Below the pieces are notes generated by a model. That model was not told where the DNA came from. It saw only the letters and a list, made by a program, of their open reading frames with translations, and did no database searches. From the NCBI GenBank assembly GCA_019022495.1, contig JAFEKR010000044.1, positions 62,001-126,000 of the forward strand: a DNA stretch of 64,000 nucleotides, read 5' to 3'. Made by a program: the position numbers and the translations under genes. How positions within the stretch are numbered: position 1 is the first letter of the stretch; each line of letters begins with the position of its first letter. The DNA comes from Epichloe hybrida (Eukaryota > Ascomycota > Sordariomycetes > Hypocreales > Clavicipitaceae). Shown one piece after another: positions 12,859 to 26,417 of this stretch.

Positions 12859-14805
12859 CTACAAAAATAACGGTAATTTTGCCCACTGGATAGTAGCCCT
12901 TAATCGATCTAGAATAGTACGAATTGAACGTTCTGCTAATCCATTTTGCTCATGGATATAGGGACTAGAAGTCGTAAATTTGATCCCTTTAGAATTTAAC
13001 CAAGCTTGATAACTAGAATCGATTTCCTGGCCCCCATTGAAGTGAAGGTGCCTAGGATATTGACCTAGTTGATTTTTAAGCCCTCTGAAGAAGCCTTTGA
13101 TAGCCTTATAAACAGTTGGGCCTTCCTTATTAGGTAAGAAGATAACCCACTTATATCTAGTCTTTCGATTAACTAAAAATAAGCAAATTGACTGTTTATT
13201 GTACGGCGTAGGACTGATTTTTAGCGTATCCCCCTCTATTCGATCTAGAGCTCTTGGGGGGTCAGGGATAGCTAATTTCCTGGGTCTTCTAACTGCCTTA
13301 GATTGATCACAAGCAATATATCTAAAATCCTTATCCTTAATTTTAGAAAAATCAGGGATTCCTTTAGTTATAAGGCTAGTTTTCTTTAGCAAAGGAAGAC
13401 CTAGGTGCCCTAATTGTACATGCCATAGGCCAGCTAGTTCTAACAACCGTTGATATTGAAGATCCTTAAGGTCTGAATTAGGATCTAGACTAGGGCCCTC
13501 TTCACTAGTCCCCTGCTGGGCCCCTTGAGAACCACAGGCCTCTTGGAGAGGTATTAGGGACCCTTTTCCTCCACTAGGGCCCTCTAACACCCCTAAATCT
13601 ATTTCCTTAGATTTATAAGGGACCCAACCTGGGGCTATAGGCGAAGAAGAAGGGACTAATTCCCCTAAATCATCCCGTACGATTTCTTCAATATCATCAT
13701 CATTTTCGTCGATTTCGTCTAAATCAGAAGCCCAATCCGGCTTTTTAGAGGGAATTTGAACCTCTATAGGGTAGCTAATCGGATAGCTATGACCCTTAAA
13801 AGCGGCGTAGGTAAAAGGTCGGATGTAATGAGAGTTATTACAGGGCCCTTTAGATAACTTTGGCGTAGATTGGTTTTTAACGTGAAAGAAGAAACCATGT
13901 TTTTCTATATCTAAGGTTGCAATAAGAGACCTATCTTTAAGATAAAGTAGGTTTTTTACAAGGCAACCACCAGATATATAGTGCGTAAGTCCACTAACTA
14001 TATTAACATCAAGCTGAGGAAAATATAGCGCATCTTTAAGCACTAAGGTCCTATATTTAGCTGGATTTTTCTGATATAGGACCTCAAAAACAGCACTACC
14101 GTGACCCTTAGCGTAAATAGGGCCACCACCAGTTATAATAGGGTCGGATTCCCCCTTTTTATAGGGGGTATAATCCCTAAAGACCTCCCTAGAATTAACA
14201 ATATATACAGTCGAACCTGTATCATATAATAGGGCCTTTTTCATGTCTTTGCTGTAATAATTAAAACCATTCAAGGTTTTAATTTCTTGATTTTCATCAT
14301 CCGATTTACTAGAGCTAGAATCAGAGCTGCTATCACTAGAGCTCTTATAACTAGTCTTATGAAGGCTAGGCTTCTTGTACGGTTTAAGAGCACCGTTAGA
14401 AAGGTTGTAATTTCCTAGCATAAAAGATCCCTCTCCAGAGGTCTCTTTATTATCCTTTTTATCTGATTTTTGACCTTTTTGCTTCTTTTTCTTCTTGTTA
14501 TTAGAAGAAGAATTAGAATTAGAAGAGCCCTTATTTTCTTCAGAGCCTCCTTTCTTCTTCTGATCCTTAGGGGCCTTTTCTTTTTCTTTGGCACCCTTTT
14601 CAAGGTTTTTAGCCCTATAATTCAGGGCTTTGGATACCGTAGATGACTTATCCCTTTGTTCTGCTAGAAGGTCTGCCATCAAGAATTGAAGATTTAGGGC
14701 ATCTAGGGGAGCCCCTATAGCCCTATTCGTACGCATGCTGAATCGTTGCCTCTCAGCCCACTGAGGGAAGGTTGATTTTAGGGATTGAAGATATTGATTA
14801 ACCTG
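12859..14805 (-). pseudogene. Copia C gag end, protease and integrase: long surviving frame
   Basis: An open frame of more than 620 codons; the conventional first Met is at 14736, but homology reads back to about 14800. In order it holds the end of gag with a long Lys/Ser-rich linker, the retropepsin motif L-L-Y-D-T-G-S, the GAG-pre-integrase/zinc region (LWHVQLGHLG), and the integrase core (IEGDTLKIS...HFNGGQEI...NGLAERSIR). The second catalytic Asp of the integrase is Asn (H-F-N-G-G), a G-to-A change, and one Cys of the HHCC zinc site reads Tyr. The frame ends at a stop at 12859. It is not a host gene, and by residue loss it is not functional. Confidence 0.9.
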
Positions 14806-15161
14806 ATCTATCGGAGCAATCAGGACCCCTGAAATCGATAATCTAGCTAGTAGATTATTAAAGACTGCATTAAAGGACTCTAGAGTCCCCTTAAACTCTT
14901 GAAAATTCAGGTTATGAAATTCTGAATATAGGGACCCCCTCTGGATTTTAACGCTATGTGAATATTGCCTTACAAGTAAATTATAGGCTTCTTCAGGTGA
15001 TTTTTGCCAAGTTATAGCGGCTGGGGTCCTTCTGTACAGCTATCCCTTAGTAACATAAGGATAATAGCTTGATCTGGATCCCCTAGCGCCCTAGAACTCT
15101 CCGGATTATCTAGAAAATTAGGCATGCCTAAAGCTCTAAATTGGATAGTTAGGGCTTGTTT

Positions 15162-15509
15162 CTATTGTTCGAAATTTTCGGCTCCTTTAAGCCTAGTAGT
15201 CTCTGGAAAACTATAAACCCTTTTATTAAATTCCTTAATAATTGAATTATTAAAGGTTGCTTGTACAGAGCTAGATTCAGCTTGATTTTCTTGAACAGGC
15301 TGCTGATCTTGCTGCTGACTAGCGGGCTTATCAGATTCCACACCCTCCATACGACTATTTATAGTTATAGATAGGCTTTCTAGCTTCTCTAATAACTGGT
15401 CTATAGTTGCTTGTTGCTTAATAGCCTGCTCTTTTAGCTGGTTATTTAGAACCTCTTGCGCACTAGGGTCAGGGATAACAGGTCCCTTTCCCTTTCCTTT
15501 GGTATCCAT
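15162..15509 (-). pseudogene. Copia C gag N-terminus
   Basis: ATG at 15509 (MDTKGKGKGPVIPDPS) opens the gag frame, with a predicted coiled-coil-like Gln/Leu-rich segment at about residues 20-50. It ends at 15162 in a TAG right after G-A-E-N-F-E-Q. Copia gag proteins usually have Trp there (ENFEQWK), so the stop is best read as TGG to TAG. The following codons (KQALTIQFRALGMPNFLDN) continue the gag homology without a frame change. Confidence 0.85.
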
Positions 15510-15510
15510 T

Positions 15511-15667
15511 TTCCTTTTTATAGAAGGGAAAAGCTTTTATCTCGCGGGTCCTTCCTTTTTTATAGAAGGGAAGTCTTCTGTAGCCACAATTGATTCCTTT
15601 TTATAGAAGGGAAAAGCTTCTTTCTCGCAGGTCCTTCCTTTTTTATAGAAGGGAAGTCTTCTGTAAT
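15511..15667. repeat. 83-bp tandem repeat in the leader of Copia C
   Basis: Two copies of an ~83-bp unit (15511-15593 and 15594-15667). Each contains two versions of a TATAGAAGGGAA block with adjoining T-tracts, giving four such blocks between the 5' LTR and the gag ATG. They lie in the untranslated leader of the element's RNA. Confidence 0.85.
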
Positions 15668-15721
15668 CGTACACAAAGTGACCTAAAAGGAATCTATAGT
15701 GATAGAGCCGGGCTTATAACC

Positions 15722-16528
15722 TATTGAAATGTAGGGAGCTAGTTGCCAGCTGGCAACAGCTGTACGGGTGCAAGCTCTACGGTCGGGGACCAATAGGGCT
15801 GCAACGTTGAATTAATCAACGCAACGTAACGGAAGGTTGTGGTAGTTATTAACTAATAGAATTCAATTTAGATCACTTTTATAATATCTTATAAAGCAAT
15901 AGAATTGATTTTAGATACGTTGTACAGGCAATGCGGCTGTTGTTAGTTAAGAGGACTAGCTATCTAGCTAGTTGAAAAGATCTTCTTCCTCTCATAGACC
16001 TACCAACCGTATCGGTGGATCTGGGCCGCCAACGGGGTCTTACGGGCCACTTTTGATTTTCCGCAAAATTCATTTGTATGCAAAAACCAAAAAATCGACT
16101 CACCACCATACTAGCTAGTAACCTGTATACACTAACTTTTAGTCCAAAAAATAACCTTGCATAAAGAGAAAGCCCTATCTTTAAGCTTCAATTTGCTATA
16201 TGTGAAACTTTTGTACGACCTCTAGATAAAGAGAAAATCGTTGTTAAAGATAGCTATAGGGTAAGTTATGTGTAGGGTAACCTGCTTACGTCACCCTAGC
16301 TTACGTCACCCTAGCTTACCTAATTACTAGTGGCGTGGTTGTAGCCACACTTGTAGCCACAACGCAATTGACTAATTAGTCAAGCTGTTGACAGCTGCGA
16401 CGCAGCCATTGATAGCTGCCCTCGCGACCGTTGACAGCTGCAGTGCAGCTGTCAGACTTGCAAAGCAAGCTAGTAATAAGAAGGTTCTTTAACTAGAAAA
16501 GGGCTAAAAATAAGTCTTATTTTTAACA
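15722..16528 (-). repeat. 5' LTR of Copia C
   Basis: An 807-bp partner of 9519-10327. It contains a 15-bp tandem duplication (GCTTACGTCACCCTA twice, near 16283-16313) where the other LTR has one copy. The outer end is TTTTTAACA followed by the target duplication CCTTC at 16529-16533. Confidence 0.92.
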
Positions 16529-16533
16529 CCTTC

Positions 16534-18867
16534 ATAGATAACCACGCAGTCTTCGAACACCATAGATTAGCAAGGTTAATTAGAAGAGGTAACTTATCTA
16601 ATAACAATTCGCCCTATGTAATAGGAGGGCTACGTTTAATAATAAGTTATGCTAACAGAAAGGTATAATATAGCTCTCTTCTTACTTTGGTATTAATATC
16701 TATATTTATATAGACTCTGAAATAATAAAGAAAGGTTTAATGCTAGTAACTAAGCTATCCCCTTGTCTTTCTTTATTATACATTCTATTACGCATTTAAA
16801 GTTAACCGCCTTACCTTGTGATTCTTTATATCCGAAAAACGTTATATAATTATAGTTATACCTTGTATCTCCTTATATTATAAGATTTGCCTCCCTTAAT
16901 TAATTAGAATATTAGATATAGCTAAACTATCTAGGACCTCTAGTTAATTTAGAGTTCCTAGTAAGACTAATAGCTATAATAATACTATAGAAGGCATTAA
17001 AATAGGAGATAGTAATAAATACCTTAATAAAGAAAAAACCCCTATTTACACTAACCTATACCCCTATATTTTTATAAGGCTTTAATAACACATTATAGAA
17101 GAACTACTCTAATAAATAGGAAGTTCTAAATATAAAAAGATAATAACACCTAAGGAAATTAGTCTTTATATCCTTATAAAGACTAAATAATATAAGGAGT
17201 AAGGGTTATTTAGAAGAACACTATTCTCTAAATTTAGTAATAACTTCTATAAATAGTTAAGGGATAAGTTCACAAAAGGGAGAGACCTTTTATAAAATAG
17301 ACTTTAAGACTATCTTCTTTATAATAGAGTGTATATAACTATTAGAAGAGGTACTAAGATAGTAAACAACCTTAAAGAAGTAGTAAACTAAGAAGAATTT
17401 AGATTTTAGACTCTTAAAGAAATTAAAGAGACTAGGAAGAAGTACATAGGCTTCTAAAAGAACTTATAAAATAAAGAGTTCTTCTGTAATTTACTAGACA
17501 ATAGTAATATTAGAACTAGGTAACCTACCCTATTACCTTATTTATTAGTATAATTACTATTAAAAGGATTAATAAGCTAGACTCCCCTAGGAAAACTAAG
17601 TTAATCCCCTTTAGGAAGGCCTAGCTAATCTCCCCTAGGAAGGTTAATTAACCTAGAGTTAAGACTACCTAAGGATGCCATTTGTAAGCATCTACAGGTA
17701 ACTCCCCTACCTATACCTTCACTAAAGGCAAGTTAGTAGTATTACCCTAGTAACACTACTAATAATGCCCCTAAGCAGGAGAGTTACTAATAAAGGTAAC
17801 CTATGCTATCTAGGGCTAGTAGTGCCCCTATTAGCATAGCTTAAAGAGCTATAATTCCTCCTTCCTAATATAAGGAAGAGAAGGATTAGAGGGAATAATA
17901 AGCCCTAAGGGTACTACCTATAAAGCCACCCTCTTACTTCCTAAAGACCTTACTACCCCTTTTATAAATACAAAGGGAAACACCTAGAGAACCCCTATAG
18001 ACCTAGAGACCTTCGCTAAAGTAAATTATTAACCTATCTAAGGTATACCCTAAAGAATAACTCTATAGTACTAATAACTATAATATCCTTAAATTAAAGC
18101 TTTAAATATTTTACAGAAAGTATAAGTTACTTAATATCTAGCCTAAATAAGCTAGTTATGCTTTTAAGGTTATACTTAAAGGTAAAGTACTATAATACTA
18201 TATAGACTACCTCTTTAAACCTAGATAACTATAAGATCTCCCTATGCTTATTAGCTATATAAGAGAATAATTTAAAACTAAGGATATATAGTAAAGATAT
18301 TTACTAGAGTAAAATAACACTTCCCTATAAGGAATAATAAATAATAACCTAAGTAAGTTAATAATTAAATGCTTTAATAAACTTATATAAAGACTAGCTA
18401 TCTTATAATAAGTAATGCCTAAAGTAAGCTAAACTAAAAGAGCACTCTGGAATTAACTTATTAAAGCTTATTATAGTATTCTAAAGTGTAGAGAAGCAAT
18501 TATAAATCCGCTAGATAGACTATAAGAGTTCTATAAACGGATTAGAATAACCCTTTGTCTTATTAAGGAAGAGAAGAAAAACTATTAATAGTTCCTAACT
18601 AAAGCTATAACCCTAGAGTAATTCTAGACTAACTGAAAATATAATAGGAAGGGAAAAGAGACCTAATACCCCTTGAAACTATAAGGAAGAGAAGGTACTC
18701 CTCGCATAAAGAAGTGCTATGTATATGGCAAGGAAGGATGCTAGTTATCTAAGCACCCTAAAGAGGACTATAGGAAGGCATTTTAACGCTTTAAGAACCA
18801 CTACCTTATAGATCTAACTAATAACTTATATTATTTATTCCTTACTTAGTACAAGGGAGAATACAAG
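16534..18867 (+). mobile_element. Copia element B, segment 2: gag
   Basis: The gag-coding part of plus-strand Copia B, heavily RIP-mutated. Near 18712-18770 it encodes the fungal Copia zinc knuckle K-C-Y-V-Y-G-K-E-G-C-stop-L-S-K-H, with one Cys changed to Tyr and Trp changed to stop. It is interrupted at 18867/18868 by Gypsy D with the duplication ACAAG (18863-18867 and 26685-26689). No intact frame remains. Confidence 0.82.
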
Positions 18868-19134
18868 TGTCACGACTGTGTTCGGGGAGATATAAACGGA
18901 GTGAAGGCTAAGGTTCTTAGTCGTAGCTAGAGAGCTACTACTTAGGGGTGGGTGCATAAAGGTCTTAAACTCTAACCTTCCACATCTCTTATAGGTAGTC
19001 CTTATCTAAATACCTTACTACACGTACGTAGCTATCTAGCAGCTACTTAGTCATTCACGTAAGCCAAGGCTTACCTAAGGGCTCCATTATATAACTATCC
19101 TATCCGCAACTCCCTAGCCTCCGTGCTCCTAATA
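18868..19134 (-). repeat. 3' LTR of Gypsy D
   Basis: A 267-bp LTR starting TGTCACGACTGTG on the plus strand and ending CTCCTAATA. It pairs with 26418-26684. The flanking duplication ACAAG is at 18863-18867. Confidence 0.9.
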
Positions 19135-22100
19135 TACTACCCCCCTAATATATAATTATCCTTAATTGCAAAGAGCTACTTAGCTAGTGCGTGTTTACTA
19201 CGCATAACCCATGGTAATATCTATGTTACTAGCTACACTATTAGTGCGTGGTATTACATCCGCTTTAAATAATAAGGTAAATATCATTAGGACCTAGGTA
19301 ATCTTCCTTATAATATCCGGATTATAGATAGCTACACACTTACTACTTTATTACCTCTAATATGTATACCTCTATCTAACAAGTTATTAGCGCTAAGTAA
19401 GCAGGCTACCTATATTAAGTTTCGTAATTAAGTTAAATAGTTAGGGTAACGTATACTATTCAAAACAAACAACTTCGTATCTAATATTAGGGATATTATG
19501 TTAATCTTACTAGGAGTTCGCAGCTAGCGTGCATATCTACTAGTAGCAGCCATAACTATAAATATTATAATTCCTAGATTAGCTACACATAGCGCGTAGA
19601 TCACTTAGGGGTCTAGGGCTAATATAAAAGAGGCCTACTTCCCCTTACTTCTACATACTTTTTTTCCCTTTATATCCTCCCTTAGTATTATAAGTTACCC
19701 TTACCTATAAGCTAGCAGCTTTATAGCTTCTCTTATAGTAGTTACTAACATCCTATAGCATTACTTTATTATTTATATCTATCCTTATCTAAAACATCCG
19801 AATCCTCTTAAACACTAAAATATTAGTAGCTTACCTTTTACCTATAAGTTTCTTATAGTGTATTACTACTAACTTACTAGTAGTTAATAATATCTTTAAC
19901 ATAAGCAACCACTCTATTACCACTACCTCCTTCTATTTTAAAGACTCCTATAATATCCCCTTTAAAGTCTCCTAGTAAGAAATATTTAGCTTCTAAAATT
20001 TCTATGTAAGTATAATATCTAAGTCCCCCTAGCGCCTACCCTACTAACTCATAGCTAGTAGTACTAGTAAAATAAAAATTCCTTGCATCCACTATACATA
20101 GTAAGTTATAATATAAGCTATCACACCTAAAGATAGTAATAGTGTAAAGCCATAATATATTATTAAGGGCAAATCTATCCTAACCCAATATACTAATTCT
20201 CTAAGTATAACTTTACTATTATCTTACTATATATTACTTCTAACTTACGTAAATAACTTAATAAAATACGCTTATTATACATATAATAATAAGGACTACA
20301 CTAGGGTTTATCCTCCCTTTCCTACTACTAATACATATACTAACATATTACTAGTGTACTACTTAGTTTACCTAGTTATACTATACGCTCTTTAAGTATA
20401 TTAACACTTATAGTAATCCTAATAATAATCTATACTTTCTTAATAATATATATATCTCTTATTTCTATAACTTAGTCGCTACTAATATACTACTAGCGTC
20501 TAATATGCGTAAAACACAAACTTCATAATACACTCCTAACTACTAAAAATACTAATAAGCGTAAGCAGGCAAGGTAAGCGTAGCTTATAGCGGAAGTTAC
20601 ACGTAAGGCTAACGCTAATAAATAAGTTACTATATTACTACTTAATAATACTATTAATCTAGAAGTCTAGATTAATATTTCTAATAGTTTGCGTTTTATT
20701 ACGTAAAATCTTCCATTTATATATACTTCCTATGCTTTAGCTTATAGCTTTACTAACTCACTAGTAGCTTATTACTAACACATCCATACTTCTTACTTAT
20801 ATTAGGCTACTAAACCTCCCTAGCAAGCTTTATACGTATATATATAGAGAGGGGGATTCTTCTAATAACAAGGATAAATCCTCCGCCCCTGTTATTACTA
20901 GTAAAATCACTAAGGGCCTAGCAGGTAACGTATTAATAGAGTGATTAGTGCGAAGTAACTACGAGTTAGGTTATCTAAGAAATTATCTAGAATTTTTTTT
21001 TTATATATCACTACTACTATCTAAAAACTATTAAATACACCTCTATATCCGCAAACTAGCTACTTAGTTACCACTTGTAATCCTTAATAATATCTATTAT
21101 AATAAAATCTCTTTTCTTCACCCAAGAATTTTCTAAAGTATCATAGCCCTTCTATTTAACCAGGTATTTCCAACATCTCCTATTATAATAATACGATATA
21201 ATTCTTTTAACTTTAAACTCCTGCTTATTGTCCGCAACATTATCTCATAGCAAGGACGTATCTTCTACGCTAGACAGGTCCCCTATAAACGGTTTAAGAT
21301 TAGTAATATTAAAAACATTATATAAACACATTCCAGGTGGTAGCTTTAATTAGTACATAAGTCTATAGGTACTAATTACCTTTTTGATTTTATAAGGGCC
21401 TAAGTACTTTATACTTAGCTTCCTACTAAGTTACTATAAGTTAATATTCTTTATAAATAATAAAATATAGTTACCTATACTAAACTTTATTAGGGTCCGC
21501 TTCTTATTATAGTATTTTATATACTAGGCCTATAAGTTACTTAGGAGCTGCTTAATTACTATGTATCTATCTTTTAGCGCAATAGCATAAGTTTCTACCT
21601 AGTTATTTACCATAGGAACATCTATAACCACTTACTATAGTCCCCTAGGGTTATAGCCTTATAGCGCCTTAGCTAGGGTGTAGCTATAAGTTAAATAAGC
21701 GCTCGTATTATACGTAAACTATGCTATTAAAAGGTTATTAGCCTAATTAGTTTAGTTAAAGCAAGCAAAGGCTCTTAAATAGTGCTCTAAAACTTAGTTT
21801 AAACATTCTATCTAACTATTTATTTACAGGTAAAACACAATGCTTAGTTACTGCTTAGTTATAATAAGATAGCAAAAGGTTATCTAAAACCCACTAGTAA
21901 AGGTCAAACCATAGTCTATAACAATGCCCTCTAAAGCGCTATAATCCCTAAAAACATATTCTAAGAATATAGTAGCTAACCTATCGCTAGTTATACACGT
22001 TAAAACAGGGATGTAAATACTATATTTTATAAAACAGTTCATAATAACTAAGATCGCATTATAGGTCTAGTTTACATCTTTCACGGGCAGCAGCCCTATA

Positions 22101-25100
22101 ATAAAGTCCATAGATAATTCTTAAAAAGGCTAATTAGGTACTAGTAGCGTAGCTAGCTCGCTGTAAGGTTTATAGTGCCTTAGCTTTAAAGTCTAGCAGC
22201 TTACGCAAGTTTATATATATAACTTAGTGTCTTTCTTTATCATTAGCTAGTAATACTAACTTATAATCCAATAGAGGGTCCTACTAACTCCCTAGTAGCC
22301 CACTACTAGGTTATTATAAGTAAGTAGTATAACTTCCTTTCTTATACTAACTAAAATAAAAACTCTATTCTTAAATATTAATAGCTTAGAGGGCCTAATA
22401 GACTATATCTATAATGCTTCTAAGTTACCGCTCTTAAGCAGCTTCCTCTAACCTATAGTAAAGTTATTACCTTACTATACTTAAAATAACGTAACTTAAA
22501 TTAGAGTCTCTAATTCTATATACACAGGATAAGCATTACGTGTGAACTTAGAAAAGGTTTGCTAGACTACTTATATTCTTACTATAACACCACTATAAGT
22601 AGCTAGCTTATAGTATGCTTTTAGACTTATAGATAAATTATAGCTAAGTAGCATTTTAAGGGGGTACCTACACTACTTACTAACTACTAACCTAGCTAGA
22701 CTCCTAACCCGCAGGCTTGCTAGACTTACAGAAACATTAGAAAACATAGATAAGATATAACCTTACTACTTATAATAAGCAGACCTAGTTAGCGTACTAC
22801 TCATAGGCTTTACAGGACTATTAGGTTCCTTAATAATATAATAAAGTTATATTTTCTTAAAACCCTAGAGGCTTAAATAGCCCTTATAGCGCTCTTATAA
22901 TAAACTATTAACTACGCTAAGTAATATAACCTTAGGGCCCGTAACTACACTATTACACACATAGCACCCTTACTACTTAGTATCTAAAAACTTAGCTAAG
23001 AAGTTAGGTAGCTATAAGGATATAGCCTTTACCCTATGCTCCTTACTAATATAATTTACTTTTCTTAATAGGGCATTAGCAAGGTTTAGCTTACCTGTAT
23101 AATATTTAATCCTAAAATTAAACAAATAAAGCTTATCTAACACTATTACCTACCTACTAGATAGCTTTAGCTTTATAGCTAGGTACTTGTAATTTAAATA
23201 GTCTATAATAACTATAATCTAATAAGTTAAATACATAAGGTAATATCTCTAGGCTTAAAACACCTCTTAGATTACTAATAACTTAGTGTCTAGGGTTAAG
23301 TAGCGAAGTTTAATATTAGTTAACTTCCTTAAAAAATATACTACTAGGTGCTAGCTACCTAGCACTAATATCATAAGTATAGCTCTAATTACGTAACTAA
23401 ATGCATTTATCTTTACTCTTAGCGAATAAAGTGAGTTAAAGTGCACTAAGATTAGTGCCTCCTAGAACTTCTTTTAGAGTTCTCTAAATACTATAAGTTT
23501 ACTAGGCTCTAGCTTAAACTCCGCTAGTTAAATACCCTTTAGATAGTTTATTAGTAAGACTACTACCTTACTATACTATTTTATAAAGTATTAGTAAAAC
23601 CCTGTAAACCTAAGGAATAATTAAATATTAAACACACTACTAGGTATTAGCTAGGTTATAATAGCTTTAACCCGTGATAGTTCTATTTTAATGCCCTTCT
23701 TAGATATAATAAAACCTAGGAACTTTGCCTTTATAACCGAAAATTAGCACTTTTTAAGGTTAATATAGAGGTTAGCGTCCTAAAGTCACCCTAGCACTCT
23801 TTTAACATGCTCTATATATCTTATAGGGTTACTATTATATATTAGGGTGTTATTAAGGTAGATAATGCAAAATTCATTTACAAGCCCCTTAAGAGTATTA
23901 TTAATATATTCCTAAAAAGTAGCTAGCGCATTTACTAACCCGAACGGCATTATAAGATATTTAAAGTGCTTATAGTAGTAACGAAATACTATCTTCCACT
24001 TATTGCCCTTACAGATATATAGCTAGTAGTATGCCTCTTAAAGATCTAGTAACATAAAAATCTTTACACTTACTAATCAATTAAGGATTTCGGAGATTAG
24101 TAGTAAAGGGGCCCTATTTTTAATAGTAATCCTATTAAGGCCCCTATAATCTATATAAAGCCTTAATTTCCCTGATTTTTTTAGAATAAATAAAATTAGG
24201 GCTCCTACTAGGCTTATTAATCTTCTAATCTACCTTTCTCCTACGCACTTACTAGGTACTCCCTAAGCACTTCTAGCTCTTTTTTAGCTAGGTTATATAT
24301 AAGTCCCTAGGGTAGTTATTTTCCCTCTTCTAATTTAATTACATAAGTGTAACCACCTAATTCCAGGAGCTTACTAGCTAGCTCCTTTAAAAACATATTT
24401 ACAAATTCCGCGTATTCTTCTAGAATTTACTACAGGGGTGTGTTACTATCTGTCTCTTATATAGACGCTACTAATTCTTCGTGAAACACTGCCTAAAGCG
24501 CTATTACGCTTCTTAGTTTTTTCTTCTTTAACACATAGGTATATTTTACTACTATTATTATAACTATACCACAACTTAGGTTATTACTTGCTGCGTTACC
24601 TATTAATGAATTTTTGTTAGTATCTTCTTCTATTATCTCTAGGTTAACTACCTTAATCTTTAGTAACGCTAGTAATAGCGTAATAGAAGACTACTTTACT
24701 ACCTTATATAGTTATTGCTTACTTACTATAAAAGTAATATAATCTTAGGTTATTAGAAACCTCTAGAAACCCTACTTCTAGTCTATTACTATAGGTTTAT
24801 ACTCTAGGGTCTAGTCTATCCCTAGGAGCATTCCCTCTCCTATATTAGTAATATAGTAGCTAACTTAGCAGACCTTTATATAGCCTATGCTATCTTTTAC
24901 CTTAACTAGTTTATATAGGATTCCCTAGTATAAGATCTTATCCTTACTTACGCTTTCTAGTGTTATCTCTGTTTTTTCTATATTCTTCTAATCCTATTTT
25001 AATAATAATTTAGGGTGGATTATTAAATATTCCACGCCTATATTAAATAGCGCTAGCACTACTAACTAGTGGTTATCTTACTATAAGGATACTTATATTC

Positions 25101-26417
25101 TTATTCTCTTATCCATAGGTTTTTTTATAGTAAGACTATTATCCTAGGCCTAAGCTAAACTAATTAAAATCTTATTTAGGTCTAAGGTTTTATTGCTACT
25201 ATTCTTATACTTCTTAGTAGTATACCTATTGCTTTTATAAATTAAGTAGTCTACTATATCACATCTATTTAAACTATATCTAGGGCTACTATATTTAAAG
25301 CACTTAAATAGTCTTTGGCCTATACTAGGTTACTATAAGCTTTACTATAAGTTATTTATAGGGGAGCTAGAGTGTTATCTCTTATTACTCCTGCCCTCCT
25401 TATTACGGTTTTTATTATAATTACTTAATATAAATATTATTATAACTTTAGCCTTTTTTCCTTAACCCTATAGGTAACTCTAAGATATTAGAAACTCTTA
25501 GCTAACTATATACTTCCTTATAGTATTATTTAAGCTATTTAGAAAAATTGCTATTCTTAAGTATATAGGGATTTAGTTAAGTAATTTCGCTTTTACCTTT
25601 ATCTAAAGTCTTAGGAAAGATTAAAAAGACTAATTATTTTTCTGCCTAAGATTTAGTAGTATCCTAGTGGCTTCTAAGCACTATGTATCTTTATTTATTA
25701 CTCTAGTGTTTAGCTAGGACACAAATCTATCCTAGGTGTAAGCTAAGTAGTTAACTAACCTATTTACTATTACATAACATATTTACTATTACTTTATATT
25801 ATTAGCTAAGTAGCTACTAGTATATACTACCTTTATTTTATTATCCTAAAAGGTTCTTAGGTCTAGCTTAAATAGCATATTTAAATCTACTAGGTATACC
25901 TATAGATTCTTATAGGTGTTGCCTTTATATATAGGTACCTTATACTATATCTTAACAAAGCTTTATAGGTATATATTTACTATAAACTTAGTGTTAGGTA
26001 GGAAGTCTAGGAATAAGGGAATTCTCTATATATTTATCTAAGGGGTAATTATAGGTTCTTTGCCTAATCTAGCTAATTGTAAGTCTACTTTTATTTCCTT
26101 AAGCTATGCTTCTATATCTAAGATCTCCTTTCTTATACAAGTATTTCATAGCTTAGCTTATATAACCTTATGTTACCTCTATAGCTTATCTAGATTATTA
26201 TTATTACTAGATTTAGTGTTGCTATATTAGTTAGGTAGTATTTACTATACTCTCTTATATTCTATAGTTAGGGTATTCTAGTTACTACCTAGGCGTTATA
26301 GAGTTAGGGCTTCCTTACTAGGTAATATAGGTATGTTTTAGGTAAATATTCTATAGCTCCTTTATATTTAAATCTAGCTAATAGTTTATTTTCCCTAAAG
26401 GGTTTAAGAGTTTAACT

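Larger units (their letters stand above)
9519..16528 (-). mobile_element. Copia LTR retrotransposon C, nearly complete, youngest-looking
   Basis: A complete 7.0-kb Copia element on the minus strand. It has the 3' LTR at 9519-10327, the 5' LTR at 15722-16528, and a 5-bp duplication CCTTC on both sides. Next to the 3' LTR lies a polypurine tract (AGAGGGGG on the minus strand). Next to the 5' LTR the minus strand reads GGTTATAAGCCCGGCTC, resembling the complement of the initiator-Met tRNA anticodon arm, which is the half-tRNA primer used by several Copia elements (inference). It carries far fewer stops than its neighbours, but gag-pol is still broken by TAG/TAA codons. It is inserted in the leader of Copia B. 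Confidence 0.93.
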
